Below are positions 53,277-64,000 of a DNA stretch of 64,000 bases, one piece after another. The DNA is from Lates calcarifer (lineage: Eukaryota; Chordata; Actinopteri; Centropomidae). The notes under the pieces were generated by a model, which saw only the letters and a program-made list of their open reading frames with translations, was not told where the DNA came from and searched no databases. Position numbers and translations under genes: made by a program. Position 1 is the first letter of the stretch. Each line of letters starts with the position of its first letter. The stretch lies in the NCBI RefSeq assembly GCF_001640805.2, contig NC_066853.1, forward strand, positions 18,871,242-18,935,241. The letters are read 5' to 3'.

Positions 53277-56200
53277 GTAAGATGTTAAAAGTTTAACAAT
53301 CAGAGCTTTTCTCTGAAGTTTCTTGAAGTTTAATTTCTAATCAAATGCAGCAATTTGCAAAGCTTTAGCTATGTATTTTAAAAGAGGGAGGGGGGGCAGC
53401 GTGCATGCTTCTCAGCAGTATTCCGCAGTACTCCATAAGGAAGAAGCGCACATGGTCTGAGAGGAACCAGGAACCATTCGGCTGATGCAACATAACCTGA
53501 GGGCATCCGAGAGCAGCTACTGTACTTTCCGCTTCATACCAGCAGACATTAAAATAAACGAGTGCAGCGCGGAAATCTTGACTTGTGATCCACTGTTTGA
53601 AGGGAATTCGAAGTAGTTTTGTGTGGATGTTTATAGTTTGACCATAACCGAGTGTGAGCATGAGAGGAAACATTGCCTTTTATAGCGCTATAGGATTTCA
53701 GGAGTGTCATTCCCACCAAGTGGTGCGGGTGAACTCATATGAACTCCCAGTGTAAATAAATGAAACCTCTCGCTCAGTTTTAGTGTTATTATATGGCTTG
53801 ATGATATATTTTACCCATTAATTAATGTGGGCACATAATTAAGATATATAGGGAAAAATTTTAATTAATGCAATTTAGTATGTTTCCAAACATCTGTAGA
53901 TATCTGTGACTCAGTAAAAACCCTGTGTATGATAATGATAAGTTCAGCATCAGTTTCACAAAATCAGAGATTGTCCTCATGCCCAGCTTTACCTGAACAT
54001 TAAGAGGATCATTTCAGGCTAAAGGGGCCAGCTTTATTTTATGTGTTGATGTATTGATTCCTTAGTGGTTTAGAGACAGGTAATTGTTAAAAAGCTCCCA
54101 CATGCTCATATGTACACTGAAAATGTTATTGGTCTCTGTAATCATTCCTCTGGTCCACACCGGCCAGGATCCCCTCAGATTCCCTTCCTGATGTGTTTGC
54201 AGTGTAAGAGATGCAGGACAAAACAGACCTTATTACATGCAAAAATGAGCCAGAGCTACTTTGAGGTTTCAGAAGTTTGAGTTGGTCAAATCAGGTGCGT
54301 GCCTGCCAAAGTTGCTGTGTTGCTGTCCCTCTGTCTGTAGCTCAGTTAGAAAAAGGAAAAAAAAAAAGTATTTTCTTTTCTTTAAATTCTTCAGTAAACT
54401 TGTGAAGATTGAAAAAACACAACAAAACCACACACATTACTATTATGTGTTTCTAACAGTTTCTTTAATCTCATCTCCAGTAGTTTTCAATGTTTATCCC
54501 ACACATTCCAGAAGCTCACAGAATTCCCTGAAACCAATCAAGAAACACTTTTTAATTAAGGACAGTTGTTTTATTATTTACAGCTAAACCAGTTTAAAAC
54601 ATACATTTGACCCATCCCCTTTAAGCTGTACAGCTGATATTTGACTGTGATGTAAAAGTTTGACAAGCTGAGTTTGACACTGAGCTGCTGTTCAGCCAAA
54701 ACATTTGACTTGCATTCACTTTAACGAGGAAGTGTTCTGTTATGGTTTAGCTTTAACACTCTTTCAGATTATGCTTGTGGTGGTTGTGATTAGAATAGGT
54801 CGACTGTCAGCACCTTCAACCACATTTACATTGGTGTCAGGCTTCAAAAACCATATCTGTTAAAAATAGTCTTAGGGCTGAGTAGCACTTGTGGGTGTAT
54901 TAGAAATTTGTAGTGAGAAGTGTTTATTTGATGCTCCATGTTTTCAGCTGAGTTCACCTTGGAAATGAACAATTATGCCTGTAGAAAAGTTAGAAAAGAC
55001 ATTTAAAAATTACATGTTCCTAACATGTTTAGCCAATTAGGCTGCAACAGTGTTCTTAAAACACATGCAAATGAATTCAAACAAGCATTTGTGCATTTCA
55101 AATGAGCAGTATGACCCAAATAAGGCCAAATAAACGTGATTTTTTTTTTTCCAGTGTAGTGACACTGTGGAGAAATGTTACTGGCATAGTGCCAGCCAGT
55201 GATTCTTATCTCAGACTGAGGACTGATCCTGCAAATCAGGAACACTTGAACTGTTAACACACTTATGTTAACATATGTAAATATGTAGTTTGTGAAATGC
55301 CTGTCAAAAACAGTTTTGGGGATCAGTGCTGTCTTTGGTGTCATCCGGACATTTATAACCTAATCTGAAATCAGAGAGTACAAACCATGAGGAAGGTACA
55401 GAATGTAAACACTGAATCAGTGAGAAGCCTGCAAGGTCATGTCAGCTGAGCTCTAACAGGGACTGTTTTTGACTGCGCACCTGGCTTTAAACCAGGGTGT
55501 CAACGTCTCACAATCTACATCATGGATGATACTATTATTGGCTGTGTTCTGTGTGTGTGTGTATGTGACAAGAACTGTAGATTATACAGTACTAAATAAC
55601 AGTTATTGTATCATTTAGTATCTTTAAATGTGACCATTTTCACAAACAAAAGGCAGGATGTTGACTTTTTTTGGTCAACCACTGCAGTGTTGATCATACA
55701 AGACTCACTTTGAGGATTAAGAAAATCTCAGCAAAACTCAGGCAACAATAGAAGCTGTCAGTCGTTTTCTAATGGATGGCTGTTGTTAAGTTTTTGTCCT
55801 TCGCAGCTTTAATGTCACAAGGTCATTGTGGCCCTAGAGGTGCCACTAAGGCCCAAATCCCTGGGAAGGAAAGTTTGTTTGACTTGTGTAAGCTGTCTGT
55901 TTTATGATCGCCCTCACATGGCACTTTGTTTTCTCCATCCCCCGTTACACCACAAGGGCAGGTGGGCTTTTTGTAGTGCTGCGAAATACCCTTGGCATGC
56001 CAAGTTGGAGAGCAGTTGTTTCTAAATTGGCTCGCTTGCTGTTGTCTTCTTTAAAAGTCAAGTGGGGAAAATTTTAATCAAAGACAGTCGGCGGCATTTC
56101 TCATATTCGTGTTGGAAAAATGTCAAAATGCTTCCTCAAATCTTTAGATAATGTGTTTACACAGACACAGGTGGTTCTGCAGGTGTCCATCTGTTGTATA

Positions 56201-59168
56201 TAATGGATGTGATATTTGCAGCATCATTTGAATTCTGCCAACACAGATATGCAGGTCCAGTATCTAAATTTTAAGGATGTAATATTATCTTTGACATTCA
56301 TTTACATGGAGAAAATTTTAAAATACTATAATACCATATGTCTAAAAGGCATCTATCTAGTCTGAGACAATTAGCTTGTGGATTGAGGTCCTGCTAATTT
56401 AAAATTTGACCTCAGATGTATTTTCTATATACGTTTTATATACAGTTAAGTTGTGTTTGAGGTCTTAGAATTCTGACCGTGTTTACTTCCTCCTGCGTTT
56501 TAACAATGTCAAAGCCAACTTAAAAGACGTGTGAAGGAGGAAAAGTATTTTGCTTCAGGCCAAAGAGTGAAGAGCATGTGACTGGCTGCTATTCCAAATT
56601 CACCCACATGCCGCAGTGTGTCATGAGCAGATGGGGAGTTCAGTGATTGGCTGAGAAGAGGGCAGGGTCCTTTCCTGCCCACCCTCCTTTTTTTAGCTCA
56701 GCCGACGCGTGTCACATCATGTACATGCTACAATATGTGTCTGTGGTGAGTCCTGAACTACTGGCTGTTGTCCCCCCTTTTGACAAATGACAAATGTGAC
56801 AAATGTTCATCCTTGTGCATCATAAAAAGGACATACTTTTTCATGTCCTACTTCTGCTTTTTTTTTTTTTTTTTTTTGACTGATGTGAGAGATACGCTTT
56901 AGTTTACCGATCCAGGTTTGTTTTGGCTTCCACAAGTTGGTTCAGTCAAACTTTTGCCCTGATAAACTGTCTGGTCCCAACTGTTCAGGTCAACATAACC
57001 CAGACAGACAACGCAATACAGTTAAACTACAAGTGACTCATTTAGTCCTTGACTCTCATTTTCAGGAGGAGAACAACACAAATCTACACTTCCTGATATG
57101 TGGTAGAAATACCCCTCTGGACCTTCATATACCCAAAGCACACAATTAATGTATTTCTGCTGTTAAAATGATAAAAGAGAACAATCAGGTTACAGTTTTG
57201 CAGCCCTCTTGTATTCATGACTTGATGATAATCAATACAGCCTGCCAGAATATGGCTCTTGTCACAGCTGCTCTGAGTGTCTGAGTACTGAGGCCATGTG
57301 ATGTGTCACTGTTCTATTTGTGAGCCGGGCACCTGAATGGTTTGTACACTAAGAGGCGTCTGCATCACGTGTCAGACCAGCGCTTGTCTCTCGTCTCTCT
57401 CAGCTTCGTTCATCTGAAGAATGGAAATTAGTCCACAGCTCTGCGGAAAGTGGTTGAGTGGATTTATACGCTGAAAGAAGAGTAACTGAGTTCATCAGTG
57501 AAGACAGAGGATCCTGTTTTGTTTTGTGTTGTGAGAGTGAGTACTTGTCTGTACCGTCGGGCAGATCGATAGCCTATCTGTCTCTGCTGTGCTGTTTTAG
57601 CAGAGGTTTTGAAATTGGAATCGTGGACTGCCAAGATTATGCCCTGAGCAGTATTTGTGCAATATCACAATGTTATTTTTAATTTATAACACAGTTATGA
57701 AATGACTGGCAGCATCATGGTGTAGTGAAACTTTATGTGTGTTTTCTCATCATATAATAACAGTGAGGTCTAAAGTATAACAAGTCTGCACTATTTCAAC
57801 TTACAGTATCTGTAAGAGATATTGTTCCTGTGGCTATCTTGCATATTTCTATTTGATGTAAGAAAAGTCTGCACTCATTTCATATCTCAAACAGTCTCCT
57901 CTATAGGCGAAGAAATGGGGTTTTATTGCTGCCATTATTCTAATCTGGAACTATAGAACTTAATACCAGATAACTGCAATTGAATAAGAGAACAGCCTAT
58001 CCTGCATTGACAAATCATACTTTTAAAGTAGAATGCATGTCCAATCAGAAGCTGGGTTAGACCTCAGAATAAATGTTGATACAGTACTAATAAAACTTGC
58101 ATGCAGGTGTGCAAATTCAGCACTATTAAGTATGAAGCTGATGGACTTTACACGATCAAAACTTTGAGCGTGGTCCGAGCCATTTTAGAGATGATATAAT
58201 GGGGAATAAAATGAGAGTGAGCAGCATTTGGGATCTACATTGTACAGTATATTATTAATAGTGTTACAGTTTATTAAACTAAAATGTTAAAATGTCCACT
58301 CTGTGCTACTAATACTATTAATATGTGGTCTAGCGAATGCTAAAAGTATGTATAATTGTGGTACATGCTATTAGTATGTGCTGAATGTATTTGAAATAGT
58401 ATGTTCTAACAATTCAGACATACAATTTCTAGCATATCCAAGCTTCATGTCAGTGTAAATGTATGTTACATGTGTTACCATGAAAGTGGTTTTTTTTTTT
58501 CCAAGTTAAAAAAAAAAAAAATCTCCTTTTTATGCCGTTAATATGTTCATAGACTTTTTAAAGAAAACTGCTATTGGCAGAAAGAATTCAGACTGATCCA
58601 AATAAGCAAGGTCATTTCCTTCGTGTCCTGACGCAAGTTTTTAAACAGCTTGTTGTGTAACTCTGTAGCAAGACCTTGTGTCAATCACCTGAATGAAGTG
58701 AATGAAGTCACATTGGCACTATAATGACCAGTAAGCTTTTGTATTACAGTGGATTAGTGCCACTCATGTTGCAAAGGACACCGGTAGCAATATTGTCATT
58801 TTCATTTTTGTCATGTGACACTGTCCAAATGCTCACAACACTGTCTGTCATCACTGAACAGAAAATTCAAGTCGATCGAGCAGAGGAATTTGGGAGTGTC
58901 TTCCCCAACAACAACAAACCAACAACAACAAAAGACAAAAGCAAAGCAAAAAAGAACACAACAAAATTCTACATCAGAACTTTGTGGTCATTGATTTATT
59001 CATATTAATCAGCCAAGATATTATTCTTAGAACATCAAATCAAATTTTGAAAAACACTGATATGGAACTGGAACAGTGCCACAGGTTTTTTTTGGTTCTT
59101 TTCCTTTGTCTCTTTACAAAGGCTTAGTAAAGTCACACTCTGTCATTCCTGTCTTGTTATGTCAACAG
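53277..59168 (+). other. presumed 5' UTR intron of the transporter gene
   Basis: This is AT-rich sequence without coding exons. It has T-runs near 55140 and 56858, and three ACAAATG-type copies close together at about 56780-56810. The acceptor before the coding exon is either caacag (ending 59168) or ctgtag (ending 59186). CpG-containing stretches at 56695-56715 and 57340-57560 could hold further untranslated exons. Confidence 0.4.
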
Positions 59169-59211
59169 GTAAATTATCTGCTGTAGAGCTTTTGATTGAG
59201 TGCCAGCCAGG

Positions 59212-64000
<4,789 letters not shown>

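Noticed and set aside
52913..53673. Minus-strand open frames around the CpG-rich block
   Set aside because: CpG-rich DNA has fewer stops, so open frames are expected. The splice donor and context support a + strand untranslated exon instead.
59200..59211. Upstream GTG start giving four extra residues
   Set aside because: An in-frame stop lies directly before it, a good-context ATG follows at 59212, and GTG starts are rare in vertebrates.

Overview
This is a piece of nuclear DNA from a bony fish, most likely a spiny-rayed teleost. The evidence is long AT-rich introns with GT-AG exons, a decayed Tc1-type transposon of a kind common in fish, many CA/TG/TA microsatellites, and two recognisable vertebrate genes, both on the + strand. 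There is no bacterial-type gene organisation, and almost every open frame outside the listed exons is chance.

Region 1 (1-45839) is the 3' half of gbe1, glycogen branching enzyme. Nine coding exons (910-1025, 2006-2133, 2457-2555, 11300-11410, 11503-11674, 24225-24409, 28472-28602, 36238-36355, 45777-45839) join in one frame and end at TAG 45837-45839. They cover the three GH13 catalytic acids and the C-terminal beta domain; the N-terminal half lies upstream of the window. The introns reach 12.5 kb and carry a Tc1/mariner pseudotransposon (3203-4367), MITE-like elements (about 13924-14385, 17111-17538, 40155-40715), a LINE reverse-transcriptase fragment (about 32575-32832), a strong hairpin (19254-19328), microsatellites, and GC-richer stretches that may be regulatory (about 8270-9760).

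Region 2 (45840 to about 53080) is intergenic with no coding gene visible. It ends in a CpG-rich stretch (about 53080-53276) that looks like a promoter and non-coding first exon with a good splice donor.

Region 3 (about 53080-64000) is a cationic amino acid transporter. The body of the protein is most like CAT-1 (slc7a1), with eleven coding exon positions from ATG 59212 to the window edge; the stop codon lies just beyond. Its most striking feature is two tandem versions of one exon (61175-61314 and 61679-61815) with identical phases. They encode alternative forms of the segment that, in mammalian CAT-2 (SLC7A2), is swapped by mutually exclusive splicing to switch between high- and low-affinity transport. 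The second copy has the CAT-2A hallmarks: an Arg in place of the acidic residue, and one codon fewer. Using both copies, or neither, gives an immediate stop codon.

A second oddity is a one-base reading-frame break in exon 8 (near 62739-62741). Taken literally it truncates the protein at 63010-63012, although everything downstream still looks conserved. The two genes do not work in one pathway; their adjacency looks like ordinary chromosomal neighbourhood.
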